Positions 20,571 to 30,248 of a stretch of DNA of 32,580 nt are shown in pieces; the stretch's first letter is position 1; every line of letters starts with the position of its first letter. The notes below the pieces were generated by a model, which did not search any database, was not told the DNA's origin, and saw only the letters and a program-made list of their open reading frames with translations. The stretch covers positions 38,380 to 70,959 of the forward strand of contig QKYT01000524.1 in assembly GCA_003550305.1 (NCBI GenBank). The letters run 5' to 3'. Source of the DNA: Glomus cerebriforme (Eukaryota > Glomeromycota > Glomeromycetes > Glomerales > Glomeraceae). A program made the position numbers and the translations under genes.

Positions 20571-22112
20571 AATGAAGAGAGAGTTCTAATCTAAACCAAA
20601 CCGCGGATAGGAGAGATATTCGACTATCTAACCGGTCTTTCCTTGCCTGATACGAAGAAGACCTCATATACAGTATAAGGAAGCGAAGAGGAAGTTTAAA
20701 GGAATTTAAAAAGAAATTAAACCAGCCAGATAGGAAATACTCAACTATCCGACTGGACCTTCCTTGCCTGATACGAGAAAGACCTCTATATACAGTATAA
20801 GGAAAGTAAGAGAAAGTGAGGTTAAAGGGAGTAGTTGTTAAAAAGGATAGTGATTAAATAACTTAGATAATAATTAACTGATAACATGTGATTTAAATAA
20901 GGTAATGAGCTCTAAGGATATTTGAATATTCTTGAAATTCTTTTATATAAAATAAGATGTAAAACATGATAAGTCAGTCACATCACGCAAATTACTAGTT
21001 TAAATTATTTATTTTATTTGTTCACATAAAAAAATTTATATAATATGTTAATAATTCATATAGTATTAACCAAGTATGGAATTTAATTTGGCACATAATA
21101 TATTAGAAACTATGACTACTTCTTTTTGATTTGATACCATTAAAAGGTTAACTTCAAAATTACTATATTTCTTACTCATCCAAATTTCAAGAGTGTGAAT
21201 GATCAATAATTAAAAATTTTCTTCATTAAACTAACTAAAAAATTTTTTATAACATGCCAAAATGATTGAAAAAAACTAAATATTGTAAATTGAGATAATT
21301 AAAATTGAAGATACTATTATATAGCCATATAATTCAGTATAATAAATTAAATATTTCAAAATTTCTTATGACTATCTAAAGTATAATCATGCATAATTGC
21401 ACTGCCAAAATTAATAAATTATATTAATAAATTATATTTATTAAAAATAATATTTAGTTATAATATGATTAATCTAATCCTCTTTTATTATCAAACAGGA
21501 TTTTAGATAATACTTTCTCACAGCCACACACACGATTAACGGTAGTATATTTAGCAATATTTATGTAATAGATTCATATGATTTTATAAAATCAATCAGA
21601 ATAAAAAACTAATAAGCTATAAAATTATAAATTGTGTGACTCATAAATCTAGTATCTTCTAATATTACCTAATTAATCTAATACACAACGCGTAAAAAAT
21701 ATGTAAATTAAGTAGTACATTACATAATCAATAATAAAAATACATGATAAGTTATTATGACACATCCTTTGTAAATTTTACAAAATGTAAAATAAAAATT
21801 TATAAATACCTACTATTTTTCTTTAAATTTTTTTTTTCTCTAAATTTAAAAAACTAAATTTACTGGATTATCCCTCTAAGCTCTTTTCCTCTATAATTTT
21901 ATCTTTTCTACTTCTTTTCTACTTTCCTTTTTAACAACTGTCCTTTTAATAACCTTTCTCTTACTTTAATTTCTTTTTAAATTCCTTTAAACTTCCTCTT
22001 CTCTTCCTTATACTGTATATAGAGGTTTCTTTGTATCAGGCAAGGAAAGACGGTTAGATAGTTGAGTATCTCCTATCTGCGGTTTGGTTTAGATTAGAAT
22101 TCTCTCTTCATT
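20571..22112. mobile_element. Non-autonomous TIR DNA transposon, about 1.54 kb
   Basis: Left end AATGAAGAGAGAGTTC, right end GAATTCTCTCTTCATT. The left terminal region (20571-20845) is the reverse complement of the right one (about 21920-22112) with few mismatches. Both carry ttccttgcctgata, tatacagtataagga and the aaccaaaccg border motif. TA occurs on each side (20569-20570 and 22113-22114), fitting a TA target duplication as in Tc1/mariner-type elements. The interior, about 20850-21920, is AT-rich and has no transposase. A related right half lies at 28111-28755, so this is a repeat family. It was probably mobilised in trans. Confidence 0.8.
20722..20805 (+). repeat. 84-bp extra module in the left terminal repeat
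   Basis: The right terminal repeat reads directly from gaaattaaa to gtaagagaaa. In the left one an 84-bp module (ccagccagatagg ... tacagtataaggaaa) lies between those same two strings. The module is itself a diverged copy of the outer repeat unit. The element copy at 28111 has the module. Confidence 0.75.
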
Positions 22113-22233
22113 TATTTCATTTTCAGAAATCCAGTAAATTTAAAGATACCATCTATTAGCAAAAATCTCAAATTAATACAAGTAACCAGTTGAAACCCAA
22201 AAGAGTAGCCGTAAAACACTAAAACATGAAACC

Positions 22234-22489
22234 TGCTTCTCCTAAAAAGAAGATAAACAATGGATATTATGGAATTTAGCAAAACCAAAACTGATTGAAT
22301 GTAATGAAATGTTTAGTAGTCATAATGAGAAAAAAAATCAAAGAAAGAAACAATTTTATTAACAGAAAATTGGGATAAAGTGGAAAAAAATAAAAGGTGC
22401 AGTGATCATATTAAACATTTTAAACAGTAAAAACAAAAAGAACCTGAGGATATGTAACAACAAGAAATAAACAACTAAAATTATTGATG
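22234..22489. other. Possible intron or upstream region of the split gene
   Basis: A-rich on the plus strand. No exon of the minus-strand gene was recognised here. Confidence 0.3.
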
Positions 22490-22930
22490 AAGGCTAAAGA
22501 AATAATTGAGAATGAAAATTTGATGCGAAGATAAAAGAAGCTAAAAACAGAAATGCATATGAAAAATGGAAAGAATAATTTGAGACAAAGTATATACTAT
22601 ATAATATACTAATATAGAACAAGAAAGTGCCAGAAATAATGAGGATCACCCACGAAGTGTAGAAAAAAGTGAGATTTACTAAGAAATAATGAATGCAATA
22701 TCCAAGAAGATTTAAAGTTAACAAGTTCTGTAATGTTAATTGAATCATACGAAAATTAATTTGAAACAATGATAAGTTAGAAATAGAAGAAATGGTCTTA
22801 TAAATTGCAAAAAGCAAAGAAAATGAACAAGAATAATGAAGGATAATGAAGGAACAAACAAAGAGAAAATTAGAAAATGAAAACAAGTACAATAAGTGGG
22901 AGATAATTAAACAAAGTTTAGACAATATTT
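22490..22930 (+). pseudogene. Charged coiled-coil-like relic
   Basis: Strongly purine-rich on the plus strand. Frames with several stops read FDAKIKEAKNRNAYEKWKE, FETKYILYNILI, stop, NKKVPEIMRITHEV, and later YPRRFKVNKFCNVN and RIMKEQTKRKLENENKYNKW. The K, E and N richness with heptad-like spacing suggests a coiled coil. Stops replace residues where Trp or Gln would fit. The 143-codon open frame on the opposite strand is the hydrophobic shadow of this sequence. No family is named. A similar charged relic lies at 28980. Confidence 0.4.
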
Positions 22931-23970
22931 AGATAATAATTAGTAAAATTAATAATTTGTTTAGATAAGATAGAAACATTTANCTAGACTGAAAATTTTT
23001 AAATTTAATTTTTAAATAATCAAATGAATAATTAATAATTGCAAAAAACATTTATTTACTATAATTAATAAAAAAATCATTAAACAAAAAAAAATTAAAT
23101 AATAAAGTTTATTTTCTTGTTTGAATTTACTGTATAATAAAAACAGGCTGACTGTTCCAGTAACCGGAATTGTATTATCCATCAGAAATTTTCTATTGTT
23201 TACACAATTCAAAAGGCTAATTGCAATTATGATTCTTGAATGTTATGCTCGAATGCTTATCACTAACATAGGATGTATATATCATCCTGCTGAACTTTAT
23301 CTTCAATTATTCTTATTTTCTTAAGACATGTTCCTGAATTTTTGATCAAACTCGCTAAACTATGCTTGGACCTTTTCTAGTTATTAATATAATCATGTAT
23401 TCGTATATCATTAAAAAAAATTCTTTATAAATAAAAAAATTAATTCCATGATCTATCAATACTCTGGATAGTCATGTTCCTACACTTAGGATCAACAGTT
23501 TAACGTCATAGTAATTCAGTACAATAGTAACTAACATTTAATTTTGATGATTTTAATGATTTTTAGACTAATCTAATTACTAAAAAAAAAAAAATTATAA
23601 TTTTTGAATTTAAAATAAATCAAATAAATCATAAAAAAAAATTGACTTTTCACCTCAGATTAGTGATTTTGTTTGTTTGTTAGATTTATCAACAACCAAA
23701 AAAAAAATTAATTTGATCTAAAAATTGGCAGTTTCAATTATTCAAATTATTTGATCCTATTTGACCATGGAAAAAAAATTTATATATACCCTTTGCTAAT
23801 TTTTTTTTTTTATTGTTCATATATTCAACTTTAAAAAATTATATGATTTGATCCATATCTCAAAAAAAAAAAAGGAAATCCAGAAAAAACAATCAAATAT
23901 TATAAAAAAAGTTTTATTGTTAGAAGTGAATATTTTTTCAAAAATATTCTAATTCTTCTCAGAAATCAGG
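22931..23970. other. Intergenic, no gene recognised
   Basis: Contains one ambiguous base (22983), many A and T homopolymers and no convincing frame. A short open frame at 23121-23324 has no recognisable content. Confidence 0.5.
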
Positions 23971-24242
23971 GCATGTTTTCTCACTCACTTCTTGTATATC
24001 CATCCTTTTATGAATGGAAATGGAAGAGTGGCTAGGTTACTCTTGAGTTATTATCAAGATTACTGTAGTGTCACTTTCTTTGTACATGGGAACGAGAATA
24101 CGGGATTTATGTTTACAATGTCTATGTGAATCAAGGTATCATGAACCATTCATACCCAACGCACTTGCTACTTTCATACTTAAGAATGCATATGACTTCT
24201 TATAACATATGTGCAGTGATGGATATAAGTGTTCCAAATAAT
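23971..24242 (+). pseudogene. Fic-domain protein relic
   Basis: One frame from 23971 reads FLTHFLYIHPFMNGNGRVAR LLLSYYQ (shown in two parts). HPF..GNGR is the Fic active-site signature: the His is catalytic and the GNGR segment binds phosphate. The usual acidic residue after HPFx (D or E) is Asn here. At about 24068 the frame shifts to SLSLYMGTRIRDLCLQCLCE then SRYHEPFIPNALATFILKN and AYDFL, stop. This continues the helices after the active site. Fic proteins transfer AMP or other groups from nucleotides to target hydroxyls. Only the core survives: the N-terminal half is missing, there is one frameshift and there are stops. An AG before 23971 could be an intron acceptor. Confidence 0.7.
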
Positions 24243-24324
24243 GAAAATAATGATTATTGTTTATTTTAACACACATCTGCAAAAAAAAATATTTCTTAGC
24301 TTAAAAAAATATTATATAATTTCA

Positions 24325-24935
24325 TTTAGAAATTCTTAGGATTAGGTTTTATATTGGGGATTGGAACATTATTAAAGTAAAGAATAATTTATTGCAAGAA
24401 TCCGAATCTTTGGATGTAAATAATAATTTAGCCTTAGATAATATAATAAGTATTATTAATTGTGAAACACCAAGTTTACAAAATCAAACATCCAATAAAT
24501 TAGATTTTAAAAGTAATTCAAGTAATTCATCAAATACTTCAATTCATATTATTAAAAAACATGAAGATGATTTTACATTTGAACAAATCTAATAATTCAT
24601 TAATCAAAAAATATTACAATTGAATCAAATTACGAATGATTTTGTAAATTGGCTTACATTAAATCAAAATAAATCAAAATATATTTGGCTTCTTGGATTA
24701 TTTTATTATTACGATATTAGAATAAAAGAGAAAAAAGGGAATGATATTAAAATATTTGAATTATTTTCAAAAGTAGCAAACGATAATTATTAAATAGCAT
24801 ATGCTTATCTTGCTAAATGTTATTATAATGGATATGGAATTAAATATAATGGAAATTTAGCATTTTATTGATATCAAAAATCAGTAGAAGGTAGGAGTAT
24901 TGTTAGACAATTTCATTTATGTATAGGCATTATAG
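24325..24935 (+). pseudogene. Sel1-repeat protein relic, truncated by the MITE
   Basis: One frame runs from about 24325 and carries five stops. It starts FYIGDWNIIKVKNNLLQESE and has an S/N-rich linker (SNSSNSSNTS). Then come KKHEDDFTFEQI, two stops, LNQITNDFVNWLTLNQNKSK and YIWLLGLFYYYDIRI. Sel1 units follow: KIFELFSKVANDNY, stop, IAYAYLAKCYYNGYGIKYNG, LAFY, stop (TGA where TGG would give the Sel1 Trp), YQKSVEGRSIVRQF. It ends at the MITE left end (24940). The architecture resembles the region between kinase and Sel1 parts in related genes. The frame is well conserved between stops, so decay is mainly by point mutation. Confidence 0.65.
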
Positions 24936-24939
24936 GACC

Positions 24940-25161
24940 CCGAAATATGCATACAGAGGTCAGGTCCAACCAAAAAAATTTTACTATTAGCTGTACGCAT
25001 TTTTTCAGGGCCGGAATTACGGTAATGTCAGTCAGTTACTAAAATAAGTAATAAATTTCCGGCTGACATTATCAGAATTTGTCCAAAAAAGGAAAGATTT
25101 ACATGATTTTTTTGGTTCATTATACGCAAACTCTGACCCTGCCTCTTTATATATATTTCGG
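24940..25161. mobile_element. MITE, 222 bp
   Basis: Terminal inverted repeats: left CCGAAATATGCATACAGAGG, and right (reverse complement) CCGAAATATATATAAAGAGG. They match at all but three or four positions, continuing into TCAGG and CAGGG. An inner inverted pair (GCCGGAATTA with TAAATTTCCGGC, and AATGTCAG with CTGACATT) would fold the centre. There is no ORF. It sits exactly between two gene relics. I could not fix a target duplication. Confidence 0.8.
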
Positions 25162-25166
25162 AAAAG

Positions 25167-27140
25167 AAGCTATTTGCCTATATTTACCTTAATAGAAGTA
25201 GCTAGAGATTTATTTGTAAAATTGTAGATATTTATGAAATGGCAGAATACAACAAAAAATATTTGTGGAACTTTAGTAGAATGAGTAAATTTGACAGAAA
25301 ATGCTATTAATACATTAACAAAAATATGATGATAAACTTCGTAATGATGATTATTATAAAGCTTTTAATAGACTTATATACATTTTAAAAGGAATTAAGG
25401 AATTTATTGCAGATATTTCAAATATTCATAGTTTTAGAAAATATCCAGTAACTTTTTTTGTTAAAGAAAAATTTCAAAAACTTACAAATGATTATGATGT
25501 TACAATGGAAGATTTACATTTTACTATAATTATTAGTAAAGAACAAAGAAAAATTGAATTTGAAGCCATGAAAGAAGATATAGATGAAATGGCCAATTAT
25601 TTTGTAAAAATACATAATATTCTTGAAAATAACTACAAAAGTTGACTTTATTTATGATTTAGTAAAACGTATGGTGAACCATTTATATGATGAAAAACCT
25701 TTACAGAATGTAAATAAGATTGATTCAAAAGATTTAACATCTCCAGAACAAGGAAAATCTGATGAATCTGATAATAAACGTGGCAAATATTCCAACTTTA
25801 TAATTAGAAAATTTATAAAGGACAAAAAGTAGCATGTAAGTCCATTTTTAATAATAAAAAAGGGTGTAAACATAATGAAATTTTATCAAAATTATCTGAA
25901 TGTAATATATTCTTAGATTTTATGGCATTTCAACAATTGGAGATCATGAAGTTATGCTTTTTGAATGGGAAATTTGAAACTACTTTATTTAAAAATTCAT
26001 ATTAATTTGTATTATAAGGTTCTGGAATTTGTAATGGCCTTATATTTTTACAATATACTGGTATTTTACATCATGACCTGAAGTGTGAAAATATTTTAAT
26101 AATAGAAAATTTCAAATCAAAAATTCATAATTTTGAGTTAGCATGTTATTCTGATGGAAATACTATTTCATTACCGATTGATCTAGAATCAGAAAAAACT
26201 ATAATCCCTTGGTTAGCTTCTGAAAAATTATACAATTCTCAATATACAACTCAATGTGAAATTTTTAGTTTTGGTATGTTACTTTGGGAACTTACTTTTG
26301 AAAAAATTCCATATGAAGGTTGGAAAGTAGAAAAAAATTAAGGATCATGTGATTAATAGTGGCAGAGAAAAAATTAATTTTGAAACTTCATCTCTTGAAA
26401 ATAAAAAAATTAAAGAAATTATAAATTATAGTAAGTATTTTAGTTATAAAATTTGTGTTATTTATTTAATAATTTTAATTTTTTACATTTATAGCTTGGA
26501 AGCAAAATCCGCAAGAACATATATCTTTTATGAAATTATCGAAGATGTTAGAAGAATTGTGCAATTCTATTTATATGTCTGACAACAATTCACTTTCTAA
26601 TAAATCCTTAAATTTAGATGGATCAAAAGAAATGCTTGATATTCTAGAATTACTAGATGAGAATATTTATCCTATTATTATTAAACAAGCAATTTCATTA
26701 GAAGAAGGTATTCAAGCTTTTAAAATAAAGAACATTAAAAGGCATGAATATAGTAGCAAAATTTGGAAAGATCGTTATTTATTATGGGAAGGATATCTTG
26801 ATATTATTAAAGAACGTATTAAAGGAAGGTAAAGAATTACTCAAAGAAGTTGCTGATAAAGGAAGTTCTGATCTCAATTACGTTATGCTTTTACTTTAGT
26901 AAAAATACTTGAGATGAAAATAATCAACAAATATTTTTAGAATATCTTAAAAAAGCTGCTATTGAGGGAAATTCCACTGCACAATTTAATTTGAGTGATA
27001 TATCTTAAGGGAAAATGTAGTATTCCAAAAGAAAAAGATGAGGGAATTAAATGGTTAATAAAGCCTACATTAAAGATAATCCTAAAAACAACTAAATATT
27101 TATTTAAATCAATAAGGAATAGATATTTATTATATTGACA
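25167..27140 (+). pseudogene. Helical-domain / kinase / Sel1 protein relic
   Basis: The N-terminal helical part (25170-25620) reads IFTLIEVARDLFVKL, NICGTLVE, DYYKAFNRLIYILKGIKEFI and VTMEDLHFTIIISKEQRKIE. It resembles the helical bundle that precedes the kinase domain in a Rhizophagus-type family, loosely like MLKL. A linker (KIDSKDLTSPEQGKSD) leads to the kinase: VACK with the beta-3 Lys at 25829-25840, then SECNIFLDF. HHDLKCEN (catalytic Asp at 26075-26077) replaces HRDLKxxN. NFE at 26129-26137 replaces DFG. WLASEKL replaces an APE segment, followed by FSFGMLLWELTFEKIPYEGW. After a frameshift near 26337 and an intron (26431-26494) come WKQNPQEHISFMKLSKMLEE and a tail. At 26820-27140 Sel1-like pieces follow (FLEYLKKAAIEGNSTAQFNL, LKGKCSIPKEKDEGIKWLI). 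At least six frameshifts or stops are present, so it is not functional. The missing DFG Asp also points to a pseudokinase. Confidence 0.75.
26431..26494 (+). other. Intron in the kinase relic
   Basis: 64 bp, starting GTAAGTATTTTAG and ending TTTACATTTATAG. It joins KEIINY to WKQNPQEH and keeps the frame, while the unspliced reading runs out into unrelated sequence. Confidence 0.6.
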
Positions 27141-28110
27141 AATATTCATAAGCTTTGATATTAGCTGTTAACAAATTAACAAATAGGAATTACAATAAAC
27201 TTTGCCGAAAATTATTACAGTAATATGATAATATATTTTATGTCGTATAATATTTATGTAATACTGCAACTACATTATTAAATATATGATGTATAATAAT
27301 ATTGCTGTAAATAGAGAATTTGAATTCTTTAATAAAGAATAATTAAATACTTTTTTTATTTTCAGATTATTATTATATAACTGACAAATTTTATAAACTT
27401 CTGAAAAACTCTGATACATTATAGATTCTAATTTTGGTTATTAATCACTATTTAATAAATTTATATATAGTATCACCTAAATTAATCACTTTAATTACTT
27501 TTGAACTCATTATTTTCCTTCCAAGTTTTGCAGAATATTTACTGACAGAAACTTTTTTTTAAGGAAAATTACCTTCCAAATATTAAAAATTATACTTTAA
27601 TTTAAACATGAACAATATCACATCCTATGATTAATTTATGAAATCAAATAATTTCGCTAATTAATTTTTCAAATAGATTTTGTTTAATTTTGTTAATAAT
27701 TAAAATAAACAAATTTTTTGTAAGAAAGGAATTGTAGTATCTTAAGCTATAAAAAAAATTCAACAAAATTATTTAAAAAATTGTAATGATGAGGTCCAAT
27801 TGTCCATTGACTCATTTGATTTTAAGATTAAAATTCAAAAAATATATAGAAAAAGAAGAAAAAGATGTGAATAACTGACATAATAAAGTCAATTTCATAT
27901 GATAATTTTATACCCTTTGTACTACGAAACTAGTCTCAGTCGCAGATGCAAAGTATAACTCAATTTGTGGTTAACATTTGAATTGTTTTTAATTGATAAA
28001 TTGATAGATACAACCATTTATGTTTAAATTTATCTTTATTAATTTCTAATATCAAAGATAAACAGTGTCCTTAATCTAACACTACTTCCAAAATTAATTC
28101 TCCATCTATT
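27141..28110. other. Intergenic, no gene recognised
   Basis: AT-rich, no readable frame. It separates the kinase relic from the second inverted-repeat element. Confidence 0.5.
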
Positions 28111-28755
28111 AGTATCTTCTAATATTACTTAATTATAAAAAAAACAATGTGTAAAAAATACGGATTGTGACTCATGTGCGCCATAATACTTTACTTGGCT
28201 AGCCCATTAGTCCATGATTAAAAATATAATAAAAAATGAACAAATAAATTTAAATTAAGTAATACATTGCATAATTAATAATAAAAATACATAATTAGTT
28301 GTCATGATACATCCTTTGTAAATTTTACAAAAGGTAAAAAAAAAAAAAAAAAAATATTTTTATATAAATACTTACCATTTTTTTAAATTTATCCCTTTAA
28401 TCTTTTAAACTTCTCTTTCTCTTTATAAGCTCTCTGTAAACTTCTCTCTTCTATAAACTTCTCTCTCTTTATAATTTTATCTTTCTCTATCCTTTTTAAC
28501 AACTACTCTCTTTAAATTCCTTCATGACTTCCTTGTACTGTATATCGGGCAAGGAAATACCAGTAATCCCAGTCAGTTAGTCGAATATCTTCTATCTGGC
28601 TGGTCTGGTTTCTTTTTAAACTCCTTTAAACTTCCTTTCATCTTCCTTATACTGTATATGAAGTCTTCTTCGTATCAGGCAAGGAAAGATCGGTCAGATA
28701 GTCGAGTATCTCCTATCTATCCGGTTTGGTTTAGGTTAGGAATTCTCTTTTCATT
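28111..28755. mobile_element. Right half of a second copy of the TIR element
   Basis: From agtatcttctaatatta at 28111 the sequence follows 21651 onward in the first element: acattgcataattaataat, acatcctttgtaaattttac, and the pyrimidine-rich stretch with ctttttaacaac. It has extra sequence in places, including a run of about 18 A at 28336. It ends with two tandem terminal modules (tatacagt-type and ggcaaggaaa motifs) and the terminus GGAATTCTCTTTTCATT at about 28739-28755. No left end was found, so it is truncated or was formed by internal deletion. Confidence 0.7.
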
Positions 28756-28979
28756 TCCTTGTATTATGTTTATAAAGCAATGTTGAGACTAATAGGGAGA
28801 TATTAACAAACAGCAAAAGGATAACAAAAAAAAAGAAAGAAATACTACAAGATAAAATAAGATACGCAAAGCAACAACCATAAGGAAGAAAGATTCAAGA
28901 TAATTAACTCACTTCAGCACATTGAAATGTGAAAAATTAGAAGTTTAAAACCAACTAAAAAAGATTAGAATAAAAAAAA
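28756..28979. other. A-rich spacer right of the TIR element
   Basis: Purine-rich on the plus strand. No clear frame, but possibly the upstream part of the following relic. Confidence 0.3.
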
Positions 28980-29520
28980 ATATGGATAAAGAAATAATAC
29001 AACAAAGAAATAGAAGATGGGCTCAAAATAACAGAGAAGACGCAGAAAGAGAAAGATAGAATGAAAGAAATAAAGAAAAAAGACAAATAACAAGTTAAAA
29101 GAAATATTAAGCAAAAGAAAATATTTGCTATCTGTTGAATGATCAAAAGGAAAACAAGAAATATAACAAATTATTGGACTTTAAAAGAATAATAAAAGAA
29201 ACAATTGCCAATAATAACAAATAAATAAGAAATAAAAGAGCATTTCCAAAAATGAAGACAAAGTTAAAGAAACAAGATTGAAATAACAATTTGAAAAAAA
29301 AATGCATATAAACAGAGAGAGGTATACTGGTTTAGAAAAAAGTTGGGAATAAAAATATAATAAAGTAGCAGAAATAGAAAGGAATAATAATATAAAAAAT
29401 AAAATGTAAGAATAAAATCAACAAAATAAACAACAATAATAGAAATAAATTATAAAGTATAAATTAGAAAGGATAATGTAGAAATACAGTATAAGAAAAA
29501 ATACAACAAAATGATACAAA
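28980..29520 (+). pseudogene. Charged coiled-coil-like relic, second instance
   Basis: From ATG at 28980 one frame reads MDKEIIQQRNRRWAQNNRED AERER, stop, NERNKEKRQITS, stop, AKENICYLLNDQKENKKYNK LLDFKRIIKETIANNNK and on to about 29520. There are more than ten stops and no obvious frameshift in the first 80 codons. It is rich in K, N, E, R and Q and likely formed a coiled coil. Like the relic at 22490, it lies just right of a TIR-element right end, on the same strand. No family was recognised. Confidence 0.4.
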
Positions 29521-29775
29521 TGGAGTAGTAATATTAGATTTATTTATTTCTTATAGTAATTAAATGTATTAAAGAATATTTTTTTTAATAAATAAATAAT
29601 TTTTTAAATTTCGTGAATTGTTTCGATCGGATAATCTAATGGATAATTTGTACCACTCTAATCATTTTCTAATCACCATTCCTTTATTAAAAAGTTTTAG
29701 GAAATCAGATCATATAGATTACAATGAAAATGATCAATTAGAAAGACAATATTTGATTGCTTTGATCGCTCTCAG
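29521..29775. other. Spacer with dispersed-repeat copy 3
   Basis: gatcggataatctaatggat followed by aatttgta at 29625-29652 repeats the motif seen at 9107 and 9255. The rest is AT-rich. Confidence 0.45.
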
Positions 29776-30006
29776 TTGAAGAAAATTCAACTTTTAATTT
29801 TATGCATATTTAATGTTAAAATACAAGTTTTCCAATTTCAAAAAATTTTGATTTTTGACTCTGATGGAATACATTACAGTTTAATACACTCTTCTCTTCT
29901 TGATCCTTCTTTTGGTTGTAATAATATTGTAAAAAAAAAATTGCAACAAAAATTATCTCTTTTCACAATAAGGTATAAATTTGTAAGATTTGAACTTCCA
30001 TCTTGA
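29776..30006 (+). pseudogene. Doubtful 76-codon frame
   Basis: The middle of the frame (IFDSDGIHYSLIHSSLLDPS FGCNNIVKKKLQQKLSLFT) reads more like protein than chance. However, there is no start context, domain or neighbour link. It may be an exon remnant. No function is proposed. Confidence 0.2.
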
Positions 30007-30248
30007 TTTTGCAACAACAGAAAAAATTCTTGTGAATAAACAATTAAATCAAAAAATATGTAAGTTTAAAAAAAATCTATAATGAGATTATGCTAAAATA
30101 TTAAACAGGAATTTGATTCATTTTAAATTTCTTTGTCATTAGATTCATTAATTTGATTTAAAAGAAATAGAATTAACAATTAATAAATGACAAATAAAAT
30201 AAGTAAGCTAGAATTCAATTAAGTATTCAATTCAATTTGTAAAGGATT

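Larger units (their letters stand above)
19728..22233 (-). pseudogene. Unidentified gene split by an inverted-repeat element
   Basis: On the minus strand an acceptor-like TTCTTTTTAG at about 22234 precedes RFHVLVFYGYSFGFQLVTCI ... LLIDGIFK. A one-base shift then gives IYWISENE, and the TIR element interrupts at 22112. On the far side the frame resumes IPIYCIDKRSHSTNTHTDKY ... PKFGESRHSMNFKRKLDF (20569-20450), up to a poly-T run. After shifts come QMKRGVKKNKIPKVIIDIFV and KHIIVNNKSIKEFTVGA. Then one frame runs for about 190 codons to the gap with four or five stops: LLVISSPSAIATLLTISLQS, IISPTIPPPFAIA, VINGIDQINKHNKRISQLPT, TKIMWKFRTDNFTSLEYVSK, KEYVVKVMEWIKLMDNKFGI. Three of the stops are TGA. 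No catalytic motif was recognised. The gene is dead, and the transposon insertion is only one of several lesions. Confidence 0.55.

Noticed and set aside
22494..22925. 143-codon minus-strand open frame, very hydrophobic
   Set aside because: It is the complement of a purine-rich plus-strand relic. The run of F, L, I and S codons follows from that composition, and there is no plausible membrane topology.
25652..25873. 73-codon minus-strand frame
   Set aside because: Antisense of the kinase-relic linker (KIDSKDLTSPEQGK), which is recognisable on the plus strand.
28336..28355. Poly-A run as a retrotransposon tail
   Set aside because: It lies inside a region aligned with the first TIR element and has no coding sequence or target duplication beside it, so it is a homopolymer expansion.
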